A DNA stretch of 64,000 nucleotides from NCBI GenBank assembly GCA_024509875.1, contig JAMPIV010019857.1:310001-374000 (forward strand), given 5' to 3'. This DNA comes from Oreohelix idahoensis (Eukaryota; Mollusca; Gastropoda; Stylommatophora; Oreohelicidae). Positions 52,640-63,990 of this stretch are shown in pieces. Every line of letters begins with the position of its first letter. Position 1 is the first letter of the stretch. The position numbers and the translations under genes are program-made. Under the pieces are notes generated by a model. That model was not told the DNA's origin. It saw only the letters and a list, made by a program, of their open reading frames with translations, and made no database searches.

Positions 52640-53640
52640 TGATGTCATGCCTGTGTAATCTATGACACTAAGGCATTTGACAAAATGAAACATGAGGAAA
52701 TTATCAAAATGTTAGAAAGCGTGAACATTGATGGTAAACACTTGAGGATAATAAGAAACATATAATGGCAAAAAACAGCAAGTAAAAAAGGGTGTCAGGC
52801 AGGAATGTGTGCTGCCCCAGATCTGTTTAATCTGTACAGTGAAAGTATAAAGAGATCACTGGAGGACATATCAGGAATATCTGTTGGTGGACATAATATA
52901 AACAACTTGAGATACGCTGTTGATACAGTCTTAAAAGCAAAAAGTGAAAAGGAGCTGCAGGAAATAGTTGATACAATAGTTATAGAAAGTGAAAATAAAG
53001 GCCTCGGCCTTAACAGCGAGAAAGACAGAAGTAATGATCCTTTCAAAGAAAAGGGATTCCCCAGAATGCACAATCAAAGTGAATGGAACAGTTTTAAAAC
53101 AGGTCAATAAATTCAAATACATAGGCACATTAATAACAACGGATGGAAAATGCATCTAAGCGAAGAGCAGAATAGCTCAGGCAAAAACAGCATTCTATAA
53201 AATGAAGAGAATGTTATGCAATAATTCTGTGTCATGTGGAAGTGAGTCATGGACAATTCGTAAACAAGTAGGGAAGGCACTGGATTTCACAGAGATGTTG
53301 TTTTACAGAAGAATGTTTAAAATAAGCCTAACCCTAACCCTAACCCTAAGGACAGCCAAAAAGAGTAATGAGGATGTCCTGAAAGAGGCCAATGCACACA
53401 TGAAACTTATTTCACAAGTTAGAAAAAAGCAATCCATTTTTTTGGACATGTTATGAGAAGAGGAAGGCTGGAATATATCGTAACAACAGGTAAGATTGAA
53501 GGAAAAAGAGATAGGGGAAGACAAAGAGAGCAAATACTGGACAGTTTGACATCGTGGCATGGAAAGAAGTCAAGAGCAGAATTGATAAATTGTACTGGAG
53601 ACCGGAAATTGTAGAGAGACATGATCTCCTACGCCACTAG
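52640..53640 (+). pseudogene. LINE reverse transcriptase fragment, different family, containing a telomeric repeat
   Basis: Pieces include TKAFDKMKHEEIIKML (palm), GCQAGMCAAPDLFNLYSE, LRYAVDTVLKAKSEKELQEI (YADD mutated to YAVD), FKYIGTLITTDGK and CGSESWTIRK. The frame is interrupted at 53327-53349 by CCTAAC repeats and ends in a decayed tail near 53640. It belongs to a family with a longer linker than the copy at 51545-52500. Confidence 0.8.
53327..53349 (+). repeat. Interstitial telomeric repeat inside a LINE frame
   Basis: CCTAACCCTAACCCTAACCC continues as TAA, nearly four copies of the TTAGGG-type telomere unit on the C-rich strand. It sits between two stretches of RT-like sequence. Confidence 0.9.
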
Positions 53641-53649
53641 GCATGGTAC

Positions 53650-54160
53650 TTGAAGAAGAATGCTGTCATAATGGTTCGTTGTGAACTGAAAACAAAGTGA
53701 CATTAAAATGTGCGCACTTTGAGTATTTACTGTACTTTTTGGTGATGGAAAAGAGAGGAGGTGGGGACATTACGGTAAAAGAACGAAGGGAATATACAAA
53801 GGTAGTGCATCTGTGTCTAATTCACACGTGAAACACTATGATCATTATGAACAGCGATGCGCCGTGTGTATTGCGTGACAAATTATAGTGACAGCCAGCC
53901 AATATTTTTTTCTTTTAAATCACTGCTGGGGAAAGTCTCTTATCTAGAGTCCCTATTTGTTGTTATTTTATCATACAGCGAAGTTATCAGTCAAGCCTGG
54001 GTTATCAGTCAAGTCAAGGTTATCCTTCTGAGCTGATGTCGACACCATTGTTATTTCTTACAAACAACTTGTACGTAACACAAGACGTATGCAAAAGTGG
54101 GGTTAAAGTGCACATATGTAAAATATTAACTTGGGTAAATGAAGACAGACAAACACTATG
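53650..54160. other. No gene recognised
   Basis: Non-coding, without defined repeats. A small direct repeat, GTTATCAGTCAAG(C/T)C, occurs at about 53984-54015. Confidence 0.4.
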
Positions 54161-54164
54161 ACAG

Positions 54165-54293
54165 GTCAAAGGTTATGCACAGAGCTGGCAGCCTCATCAT
54201 GTAAAACAAATTGCTATATAAACCACTGCTACAAGAGCACATGAATGTTGTGGGGGGGCAGGCTGTCTAGTCTGTGTACCACCACCAGCAGTG
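54165..54293 (+). repeat. Repeat arm, inverted relative to 57721-57870
   Basis: The order is GTTATGCACAGAGCTGGCAG, CATCATGTAAAACAAATTGC, ACAAGAGCACATGAATGTTG, a G-run, CAGGCTGTCT and GTGTACCACCA. The same blocks appear reverse-complemented at 57865 down to 57721. The two arms bracket about 3.4 kb, including the hAT element. Confidence 0.8.
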
Positions 54294-54504
54294 ATAGGAA
54301 TATGATATGGCCTCAGATGAGGTCACGGGCCATATCGTATTGTGAAGCCAGCCCTCCCTCACTGTTTCGGAAGAGGGGTAAAAAGTGATGCCTCATGCTT
54401 TCTTGGCTGAGGTGAGGTTCAGACCAAATTGCCCTGCTGTTTCCTCCCCCCATCATTTTGAGGGCCTGTGTATAGCAACCATTCATTTCATTACTTAGTG
54501 AGAT

Positions 54505-54670
54505 TGGATACATAACCTTCTCGGATAAGGAAAAATAGGAGGTCCCGTGTGCAAGTTGCGCACGTTAAAAATCCCACAGCAGTTGGAAATCGTAAAGAGT
54601 AGGCCATAAGGCCGCGGCCCTGGCAAAATTTAAAAAATTAGAAACCCACCCACCACAACAATATTTATAA
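54505..54670 (+). repeat. SINE-like repeat body, second copy of 27290-27460
   Basis: It shares CTTCTCGGATA, GAGGTCCCGTGTGCAAG, CACGTTAAAAATCCCAC, GTTGGAAATCGTAAAGAGTA and CACCCACCACAACAATATTT with the earlier copy. The tRNA-like head is missing. Confidence 0.7.
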
Positions 54671-54798
54671 ATGCTCTTGTAAAAAAGAGTTTGTTTACTA
54701 ATAACAACGCTGTTACTAGCAGACGTGGGGGCGAAGAAATGGAAAAACGTAGACTTATGACGCGCATTTGACAACAGAAAAATAAAAATACACTAGAC

Positions 54799-57539
54799 CA
54801 GCGGTTCCCAACCTGTGGTACGCGTACCCCTGGGGGTACGCGACAGGACGTTCAGGGGTACGCGAAAAAAATTGAGTAATGGCGTACAAAAGATACATAT
54901 GTCAACAGTGTAAAAGACAAGTCAAAAGTTGTGAAATTAATTCAACGCTATACTATACAACATGAACTGTGTGAGACAATCTCCGCCGTTTTTCTTGCGC
55001 GCCACTGGCGTGCTGTCTGCTTGGACTGGCGTGTGTGAAAATCTATGGCGTTTCGTGTGACCACAATTCAATATTTTTACACAATAGTCTTCATTATGAT
55101 GACTATGGGATTATAGTTGTACCGTTGAATATTTCATAAAAAATATGACTTGTTTGATCTTCCACACTATCTATGAACGTCTAATGTCCCGAAAGTAATA
55201 GTGTCGATTCTTGACCCAAATTTTACAAACGTGAGACAGTGAGACAATGTTTCTATATACAGTAGTTTTTGCATTGTTTTAACTTAACTTAATGTGATTA
55301 ACTGTTCAATTCGTGTATTATCAGATATGGATCAGTGGTTGAAAACCTTCACAGTAAAAAAGCTGAAACATAATGTGAAATGTGATCAATCGCCAAGTAC
55401 TTCTCAGGACACGCCTAAGACTTTGGTGCAGGATAGTGAAAAGACACGATCTTCAGTTTTACATAGAGCTAAAAAGAGAAAATACAGTGACGAATACATG
55501 AAGTATGGGTTTTCGTTTATAGGAGATGAGGACTGTGTAGTGTGTCGGGAAGTATTTTCCAATGGTAACATGAAACCTTCGTTACTCTTGCGGAATTTAC
55601 AAACAAAACACCCCAGTTATGAAAACAAGGAACGCAATTTTTTTCAGCTCCTATCGAAACAACAGAATGTGACATCGTACTTGTCGTCAGCTAACAAAGA
55701 TTACGAAAATGCGGTTGAAGCCTCCTACCGTATTAGTTATCATATTGCTAAATGTGGTAAAAATCATACTATAGCTGAGAATTTAATTTCTCCTTGTATA
55801 AAAGATGCCGTTCTGTGCATGCTCGGAGAGGAACATGTTCGCAAAATGAACGCTATCCCTCTTTCGAACAATACAATTTCTCGAAGAATGCAGGATATGT
55901 CTGACGATGTTGAAGCGACAATAATATGTAGAATTAAAAATAGTAAATTCTTTGCTATTCAAGTTGACGAAAGCACAGATATTGCTAATTTCGCTGTTTT
56001 GCATGTTATTTTGAGGTATTTGAAAAGCAATGAAGTTGAAGAAAACCTTTTGCTTTGTCATCCTCTGTCAGGGCTTACAAGAGGTGAGGATATATTTCAT
56101 GCTATTGATTCTTATTTCAAAGAAAAGGACATTAATTGGTCTAATTGTTGTGGACTATGCACTGACGGAGCCAAGTCTATGTCAGGTTTGCTACTCCGGT
56201 CTTCGCGCTCGTGTCATGAAGATAGCCCCCCAATATAACCTGGAGCCACTTCTGCATCCACAGGCAAAGCCTTGCATCTAACCGCCTCCCTGGTGAATTA
56301 AAAGTCGTTCTTGATGAAGCTGTGAAAGTGGTTAATTTTATAAAGTCAAAGTCCCCAAACTCGAGGCTTTTCAAAGCACTGTGTGAAGAGATGAATAATC
56401 TTCATTCTACCCTGCTCCTTCATACACAAGTAAGGTAAAACTTACTCGGCTGTTCGAACTTAGACACGAAGTCCAACTTTTTTTTGAAGACCATCCTTTC
56501 CAACTTACTTCAAAGTTACACGACTGTGATTGGCTTCAGAGTCTTGCATACTTATCGGATATTTTCCTACAAATAAACAAACTAAATTTGGCACTTCAGA
56601 ATAGCTTGGTAACGATCTTCAATATTTCAGACAAAATTGAATCTATGATTAAAAAATTAGATTTTTGGAGGTCGTGTATTGAAAAAGGCCAGCCTGAGGT
56701 ATTTGAAACTCTGCACAGTTTGCTATCTGAGAACGAGCTGCACCTCTCCCAGGAAATGAGCGAGAAAATAATTGAAAACTTGAAAGGGCTAAAATCATCT
56801 TTCGAGAAGTACTTTCCGAAACCTGGAAAAGAGAACTACTTGATTGTAAATTCCTTTGAAGAAGAATATTTCCAAGCAGCCACATTATCAATCAACGAAA
56901 AAGAGAAGTTGATTGAACTTTCGACTGATACTACTTTAATAGCTGAATTCAAAGGAAAATTCCTTATTAACTTTTGGGGAGACATCAGCAGAGAATATGA
57001 ACAGCTGACCGACAAGGCGCTTAAGTTTCTGTTGCCATTTACAAATACTGAGCTGGTGAAGAGGGCTTTCTCTTCTTATACCTTTATAAAAAATAAATAC
57101 CGTATTAAACTTAATGCAGGTCCAGAATTGAGACTGTATCTTACATCACTTGAACCTGATTTTAAAACAAACAATGTGCCTCAAAACAAGCTCAAGGATC
57201 GCACTGAACATCTGTCATGGTCACGTGACATGTGTGTTATAAAAAGTGATTTCAACTTTTAACAATAACAACTTTTTTATTATTATTATTAATAAATTAA
57301 ATGTGTTAATTTTTATTGTAACTTTTGATTTTTTAAATGTAAAAATATATGCTGTTTGTTCACCTTTTTATTACATTGTTTTTTAATCCCGTGGTTGCCC
57401 CTTTATTTCTGGTTATAATCTATAAATTTTGAACAACAGCAACTATATTAATTTCAAATATTTTGCTAATATTAGGGGTACAATTTATAGAAATGGGCTG
57501 CCAAGGGGTACGCAAGTGAAAAAAGGTTGGGAACCGCTG
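54799..57539 (+). mobile_element. hAT transposon, structurally complete
   Basis: It begins CAGCGGTTCCCAACCTGTGG and ends GGTTGGGAACCGCTG, with exact 8-bp duplications CACTAGAC at 54791-54798 and 57540-57547. The tip CAGNGGTTCCCAACC is classic for hAT. Subterminal GGGGTACGCG motifs occur at both ends (54830-54865 and near 57505). It is 2741 bp and contains a broken transposase on the plus strand. Intact ends mean it could still be mobilised in trans. Confidence 0.94.
55327..57262 (+). pseudogene. hAT transposase with BED finger, ZBED/SCAND3-like, broken
   Basis: ATG 55327 opens with MDQWLK, then a basic segment and a BED-type finger with C70, C73 and H95. The position of the first His in LLRHLQTKH is Asn here (N90). 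The RNase H-like core shows VDESTD and CTDGAKSM. The frame breaks near 56186, and further small lesions lie between 56238 and 56588, where a WLSRG block appears to be lost near 56435. From 56588 the C-terminal half is open to 57262. It includes the hAT dimerisation region (ALKFLLPFTNTELVKRAFSS, then KNKYRIKL). The family moves hAT elements and has been domesticated repeatedly in vertebrates, but this copy cannot make a full protein. Confidence 0.9.
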
Positions 57540-57720
57540 CACTAGACGAACAGTTTTAACTTCGACCATCGAGAAGGCAAGACGCCCTTCAACCGGCAAG
57601 AACAAATAGCCATTTTTCTCGTAGATAAATGTAAACAGAAGTCGGTTAGGCAGGAGCATTAGTGTTCAACATAATTCTCCTACTAAAACCAAACCCTTTC
57701 ATTACTCTCCAATTTTCTCA

Positions 57721-57870
57721 TCACTGCTGCTGGTGGTACACAGACAGCCTGCCCCCCCCCCCCCCCCTCCCCACAACATTCATGTGCTCTTGTAGTAGTG
57801 GTTTATGTAGCAATTTGTCTTACATGATGAGGCTGCCAGCTCTGTACATAACCTTATATTAGTTGCCTCT
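57721..57870 (-). repeat. Repeat arm, inverted relative to 54165-54293
   Basis: This is the reverse complement of the 54165-54293 arm, including a C-run (57751-57768) where the other arm has seven G. It continues into TTAGTTGCCTCTTATGACAT, which links it to the repeat pieces at 410-525 and 28725-28800. Confidence 0.8.
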
Positions 57871-57999
57871 TATGACATACCTGGAACAGCAGAAGTACTA
57901 TTTTGTCTTTGTCTCCTCAGAGACCAGGGTCATTATACAGAACACATAACAGCCATATCATAATAGGCTAAATAATGTAGCTGGGCTACAGTAAGGTAG

Positions 58000-58585
58000 A
58001 CCCATAGCAGATACTGCCGCGCGGGGTGTGAAGTGTTTAAGATTTTACAATACTACTTCTTCTTTGTTCACCATCAGACTTCTATATTAATGACTAATAC
58101 AGGCAGCACTCAGCTCAAGATCACAGACAACCTCCAAACAAAATTCTTGGAGAGAATTAGATTTTTGCCATATGCTACTCTGTTCATTGCTGCTGTATTT
58201 TGAGCAGGACTGCAGCAGATGTTCGGCTGTCATGGGGCTGATGCCCCAGGTGCAAAGCTTTGTTGCACCAGTTCTGTACTTGTGGTATAGGATGGTACCT
58301 CAATCTGTTGTGTCCGGTGCATAACTGGAAAATGATAACCTTTTAGCTATCTAGACTTTATTATACTAGGCCCAGCTTTGAGAACTGGGGTGACCAGTTC
58401 CCTTCCTCACTGTCTTTGCCTTCCTTAACTCAAGAGCAAGAGTCAGATACCCATTTACACCTGGGCAGACTGGAGCATGGCGCCACTGCCTTTCAAATCT
58501 GGCGTCATCATGTTTCAAACCCTTTACTTGTGCCACTAGAGGTCAGTGCTCTAACCACTCTGCCAATAATGACACCCTGGACTAC
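58000..58585 (-). repeat. SINE copy with tRNA-like head and inserted segment
   Basis: CCCATAGCAGATACTGCCGC (58001-58020) and the AGGCCCAGC, GGGGTGACCAGTTCCCTTCC, CCCATTTACACCTGGGCAGA series at 58368-58470 are parts of one SINE. The head, minus strand, lies at 58575-58480 with AGAGTGGTTAGAGCAC. About 310 bp of unrelated sequence separates the two body parts. Confidence 0.6.
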
Positions 58586-58688
58586 AGTGCACGTAGATAA
58601 ATACATAAAAAACTACACCATCGGGTAACAATGCACACAGAAATTGTTCAGAAATGTAATGCGAGATAAACAGTACACATAAAAAGCT

Positions 58689-58841
58689 TAGTCATGTAAT
58701 GTAAGGACAGCAATCAAGTAATATAAGGACAGCAGTCATGTAATAAAAGGACAGCAGTCATGTAATAAAAGGACAGCAGTCATGTAATATAAGGACAGCA
58801 GTCATGTAATATAAGGACAGCAGTCACGTAATGTTAAGGAC
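58689..58841. repeat. 22-bp minisatellite
   Basis: About seven copies of AGTCATGTAATATAAGGACAGC with small variants. Confidence 0.9.
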
Positions 58842-59301
58842 TTGCACAGAAATCATTCAGTCATATATTATGGGGGCTAACAGGCACAAAGAAATTAGTC
58901 ATTTGATTCTGGGCATCAATGTATTTAGAAACCATACAATTGTTTAATGTGGAGCTACAGTGCACACAGAAACCGCCCAGTAATGTAACATGATGCAACT
59001 GTGCATACAATAACCATACAGTCTATGTGTGGAATGTACACACACACACACTCAGTCATGTTCAATATGGAGCAACAGTGCACATAGAAGTGGTACAGTT
59101 GTGCATTGTGGGGGAAAACGTGCATAAAGAGCTGGTACAAGAACAGAACAGAACAGCTGAGTAATGTGGTGTGATGGTGTATAAAGAACCAATACACAGC
59201 TTGGAGCACACAAGTGAATCCATCTTTCTTGGCACACATTCAGTCACATCCCACATAGTTAGTAGTTACTGTTTGTATCAATCTCAAGAAACACATGCCA
59301 T

Positions 59302-59322
59302 TAAAAAAAAAAAAAAAAAAAG
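59302..59322. repeat. Poly(A) tract
   Basis: About 19 A. It is possibly a retroposon tail, with no body recognised upstream. Confidence 0.7.
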
Positions 59323-59424
59323 TAAGACTGAAGTAGGTACACAAACACAGATATTAAAATAAGTAAAGTGTAGTCCCATAATAAATACCATAGGGGTGTA
59401 AATAGTTAGAGACTTCATTTACTA

Positions 59425-59612
59425 GGTCCAGCTGCTTTAGGAGGTGGGGTAACCAGTTACCTTCCTCGCTGCCTTCCCTAACACAAAAGCAGTCAGGTAC
59501 CCATTTACAGCTGGGTGGATTGGAGCACAGCACCACAGGGTTTAGATAATGGAACCCAGTAACTTTGCAGCAAGAGGAAAGTGACCTAACCACCTAAGGT
59601 TGATGCCACTTG
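59425..59612 (-). repeat. SINE copy with tRNA-like head
   Basis: Plus-strand order is TACTAGGTCCAGCTG, GGGGTAACCAGTTACCTTCC, GTACCCATTTACAGCTGGGT and GATTGGAGCACAGC, then the reversed head ending ACCTAACCACCTAAGG. It is the same family as 58000-58585 and 51265-51352. Confidence 0.65.
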
Positions 59613-59859
59613 TAATTCCTGGGTCTCTGAGAAGACAAAAACCACTCCAATCCTTCTATTCTAAGCAAGCATCCATTTATGAAAGTCTTTAGCTTTTTTT
59701 GGTTATTGTTCGCAATGTTTCACAGCCATACAATAGGAGTCAGTATGTATAAATTCAACATTTGTCAGTAACTTCTCATAGAATAAATGTTTGTCAGGTG
59801 ACAGTTTTAAGGAATATAATATTAGAAGGGAGGATTCATATTAGGCTGAATGCTGCATT

Positions 59860-60215
59860 AAAATGGATGCTATAGAGCAAGTTGGAAGAGTCTGAAGATG
59901 AAATGATATGACAAGATCACCAATGTGGAAATGATGATATGAACAAGTGCCAGAGGAACAAAATATGAGAAGAAGCCACTGGTGATGGATAGGACACACA
60001 CTGAGGAAGCCTGCTGATAGTATAACAAGGCAGTTCTTGTTCTTGAATCCCCAGGGTAAGAGAGGCGGAGGGAGGCTGAATAACGTACTGAGAAGAGAAT
60101 TTGAGACAGACATGAAAGGAGTGACAAAGACATGGAAAGACCTTGAGCTAATGGCACAGGACAGGAAGATTTTGCACAAGTTTGTTGAAGGCCTAAGCTC
60201 CTTGGGGAGCTAAAG
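59860..60215 (+). pseudogene. LINE C-terminal tail fragment
   Basis: Broken frames give VTNVEMM, WWWIGHTLRKPADSITRQFL, NPQGKRGGGRLNN, REFETDMKGVTKTWKDLELM and AQDRKILHKFVEGLSSLGS. This is the conserved LINE RT tail and is parallel to 63480-63990. Confidence 0.78.
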
Positions 60216-60228
60216 ACAGAAAGTTAGA

Positions 60229-60318
60229 GATGAGACCTGCCCTGCTGAGACCTGCCCCGATGAGACCTGCCCTGATGACACTTGCCCTGATGAGACTTGC
60301 CTTGATGAAACTTGCCCC
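60229..60318. repeat. 15-bp minisatellite
   Basis: About six copies of GATGAGACCTGCCCT with transitions, immediately after the LINE tail. Confidence 0.85.
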
Positions 60319-60339
60319 AAGTTAAGGCTGTGAAGTGTG

Positions 60340-61390
60340 GCTTTCACAGAGAAATAATTTCAAGTGTAGTTTTCACAGACAGTGCAGAGAAGCTTGCTTA
60401 GTATGGTTTACAGAAACCGCAGTGAAGCCAGTTGAAAGTCCTGTTTACACAGACAGTGTAGAGAAGCCAGATGGAAGTTCTGTTTACATAGACAGTCATA
60501 GAATCCAGCTGGAAGTGCTGTTTACATAGACAGAGAAGCCAGTTGGAAGTGCTGTTTACAAAGACAGATAGAGAAGTCAGCTGGAAGTGCTGTTTACATA
60601 GATAGTCAGAGAAGCCAGTTGATAGTGGTTTACACAGACAGTCGGAGAAGCCAGTTGATAGTGGTTTACATAGACAGTCAGACATGCCAGTTGATAGTGG
60701 TTTACATAGACAGTCAGAGAAGCCAGGTGGTAATGGTTTACATAGACAGTCAGAGAAGCAAGTTGGTAGTGCAGTTTACAAAGGCAGTCAAAGAAACCAG
60801 TTGGTAGTGCAGTTTACAAATACAGTCAGAGAAGCCAGTTGATAGTTTTGTTTACATAGACAGTCAGACATGCCAGCTGGAAGAGTCGTTTACCTAGACA
60901 ATCAGAGAAGCCAGTTGGAAGAGCTGTTTACATAGATAGTGCAGAGAAACCAGTTGGAAGTGCTGTTTACATAGATAGTGCAGAGAAACCAGTTGGAAGA
61001 GCTGTTTACATAGATAGTGCAGAGAAGCCAGTTGGAACAGCTGTTTACATAGATAGTGCAGAGAAACCAGTTGGAAGTGCTGTTTACATAGATAGTGCAG
61101 AGAAACCAGTTGGAAGTGCTGTTTACATAGATAGTGCAGAGAAACCAGTTGGAAGTGCTGTTTACATAGATAGTGCAGAGAAACCAGTTGGAAGTGCTGT
61201 TTACATAGATAGTGCAGAGAAACCAGTTGGAAGTGCTGTTTACATAGATAGTGCAGAGAAACCAGTTGGAAGAGCTGTTTACATAGATAGTGCAGAGAAA
61301 CGAGTTGGAAGAGCTGTTTACATAGATAGTGCAGAGAAACCAGTTGGAAGTGCTGTTTACATAGACAGTCAGAGAAGATAGTTGGAAGTA
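60340..61390. repeat. 39-bp minisatellite
   Basis: Diverged units at 60340-60900, then about eleven near-identical 39-bp units (CAGAGAAACCAGTTGGAAGT, then GCTGTTTACATAGATAGTG) at 60930-61370. Divergence rises from the centre toward the left edge, as expected for recent amplification. Because 39 is divisible by three, long repeat-peptide frames appear on both strands. None has a start context or conserved partner. Confidence 0.93.
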
Positions 61391-61497
61391 CTCTTTTCAT
61401 AGAGTGCAAAAAAGTGAGTTTGAGATCAGCTTCCACAGAGTGAAGAAGTCCCAGCTGCCACCGCATGTTTTGCAGAAGTAAAGTGGGATTTACAGAA

Positions 61498-61627
61498 GAA
61501 GGTGACTAGTATGAGAACCAAGGTGACTAGTATGAGAACCAAGGTGACTAGTATGAGAACCAAGGTGACTAGTATGAGAACCAAGGTGACTAGTATGGGA
61601 ACCAAGGTGACTAGTATGGGAACCAAG
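61498..61627. repeat. 21-bp minisatellite
   Basis: Six copies of AAGGTGACTAGTATGAGAACC, the last two with GGG instead of GAG. Confidence 0.93.
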
Positions 61628-61639
61628 CTGACATTTGTG

Positions 61640-62960
61640 AAGTCTCAAGCTGAACCAGATCGACTGCATGTGGTCTGCTAGTAATATTCAGGTTTTTACA
61701 CTGTTGTGTTAAGATGAATTAAGGGTGTTGACCCACTTCTGTTGGACTTTCAGGTAAGTAGTGACTACTATGCATTCTTCACGTAAGTGAACGTAAGAGA
61801 ACACAGACTGAGGTGGTCCTATAGGTTCAAAGTGGTCACATATGCATTCTTCATGTTACGTGAATGTAAGAGACCAGAGATTGAGGTGGCCCCGTAAAAT
61901 CACTGCTCAAGTAACTCATTTTATGTAAGTTGACAGAGATGTTTACATCTGGACTGACCTTCGTCAGTGGTACAACACAGATGACCAGTACTTGATTTAA
62001 AATTAACTGTTACAGTCTTAAAGAGTTTTGAGAAGAGTCCAGCTGATGTTATTGGACAGATGTTATGTTATGTCAAATATTCACCATCAATTTAATTGGT
62101 GGCATATCATTTTATTTCACAGCTGTTAAAGCATGATTTGCAAAGTTCAAGGTAGCCTATGTGATAACTGTGGGCTCTTCACGACCAGTCAGCTCTTTAA
62201 GTTTAGATGTCCGCAGGGCAATGGTTACTAGTGGCTTCAACACCTCCTGAAATAAGAAATGTTCTAATCCAATAGGAGATTAAAATGACAGGTAACACCA
62301 ATTCTGACTCACCCACATAATATAATACAAGCCTTTACGTATTTTCCGACTCTACAGTACCTCATTCCCGTATTGCATTACTTTTTATTATTATACGAGC
62401 AAGTAACCTGCCAAAACATGATAGGAAATAACTGTGTTGTGCTCTTTCTATCCTGATGATGACACTAATTCTCCTTTAGTTATTTAATTCCTTTCCATTC
62501 AATTTCAACTTCACTGGATCTTTGTAGTCAAACGATTCCTGACTTATGGTCAATATACCATACAAAGATTGAATGGTCTGCATGCTCTTTTAATGGGCCT
62601 TCAATTTAGCTTTCATGGAGTAATGCATGACTTTATCATATTTTCCTCGAAAAGCTGACAGGATTTTTTTTTATTGTTCATTACAGGACATTTCGATTTG
62701 ACAATCAGTAACAAGGGAATATGTTGCAATGCAATTAAATCTGCAACATGCCAGCATATAAGAAGTAGATGAAAAACAAACAACAAACACACACAAGCTC
62801 TCATAAACTGTCACCGAATTCTTCTTCTTTAATAATGTTCTCACCATCATAAAGATCTTTGAAAGGTCTTTATTATAGTACTAATACATCAACATGCCGA
62901 TATGCTACAGACTTTGTGGCATTTCCTCATTTAGCTTTATCTTATTCCTGCACAATAATA
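61640..62960. other. No gene recognised
   Basis: AT-rich DNA with a small local repeat (ATGCATTCTTCA(C/T)GT(A/T)A near 61770 and 61850) and no coding signal. Confidence 0.45.
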
Positions 62961-62974
62961 TGCAATATATATCA

Positions 62975-63120
62975 CTCGCTCATGTGTTACTGGGGCCCCG
63001 AAAGAGGAGCTAAGTACCCAACCAAGCATGTCACAGAAAGTGACTTAAGGGGGTTGGGACAGGGGTTGGCTAACCCATCCTGTAGAAACTTTAAGACACC
63101 AAAAAAAAACAAAAAAAAAA
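62975..63120 (+). repeat. Interspersed repeat, second copy of 23985-24110
   Basis: GTGTTACTGGGGCCCCGAAA, AAGCATGTCACAGAAAGTGA and GGGTTGGCTAACCCATCC match the earlier copy with changes, and an A-rich tail follows at 63100-63125. The frame crossing it is not a gene. Confidence 0.65.
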
Positions 63121-63479
63121 AAACAACACGAACAAGTCATCCAAAGCAAGTAATTCAAATACTTGAATTCAGCCATCTTGGAAGAATTTCATCTCTAAAG
63201 GAGGTTTATGGTGCAACTGAGAGAAAGCCAAAACAAGTATGTGATGCTGATGTCATTTATCTTCCAAGAAAACCAGATTGGGTCACAATAATGTTTTAAC
63301 ATTAAACAAACAAGGGACTACTGCACAGATGGCAGTGGAAATGAGCAACTATAAAAATGACTTCCTGAGATTGTGTGAAATAGGGTGGAAGGGAATAAAA
63401 AGGAAGAAAATAAAAACAGAGAGAAATAGTGATGTTCTCAGGACATGAAGAAGAATGAGCACACCCTAGTGAAGATGTG

Positions 63480-63990
63480 CCTCTAATGCTGTCAAAGGAG
63501 GTGCAGAAGACAACTTATAGAAAAGGAAACAGTGGGACCTAGACCGATATCAGCAACATTCCAAAACTGCAAGGCAGTTCCATCGTATGGTTCTGAAACT
63601 TGGGGAACAACAAAAACAACAACCAGAAAGTTACAGACTTTCATAAATGGGTGTCTGCACAGAACAGAAGGATTGAAATGGTGTGACAAGGTCACTAATG
63701 TGGAACTGATGGAAAGAACCAGACAAATACCCGAGGAATAACAGGAGAGGGGAAGACACTGGCACTGGATAGGACACACATCGAGGAAACTAGATGATAG
63801 CATTACAAGGCAGTCCTTCTTTTGGAATATCTTAATTAAGAGAAACAAAGAGAGGCCAAAAAGTACATGGAGAAGGAAGCTGAAGATTGGCATGAAAGGG
63901 ATTAAAAAGACATGGAAATATCTTGAACCGAGGGCGCAGGACAGGAAGGTTTAACATGAATTTGTTTGCCTCTGCACCACAGGGAGCTGA
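63480..63990 (+). pseudogene. LINE reverse-transcriptase C-terminal fragment
   Basis: AVPSYGSETWGTTKTTTRKL (the YGSETW motif), then LKWCDKVTNVELMERTRQIP, WIGHTSRKLDDSITRQSFFW, RPKSTWRRKLKIGMKGI and AQDRKV. This is the most extended copy of the LINE family whose tails lie at 25845, 26715 and 59860. It ends at about 63990, close to the window edge. Confidence 0.8.

Noticed and set aside
60340..61390. Regularly spaced repeats that could suggest a CRISPR array
   Set aside because: Units are contiguous 39-bp tandem copies without unique spacers, in an animal genome. It is a minisatellite.
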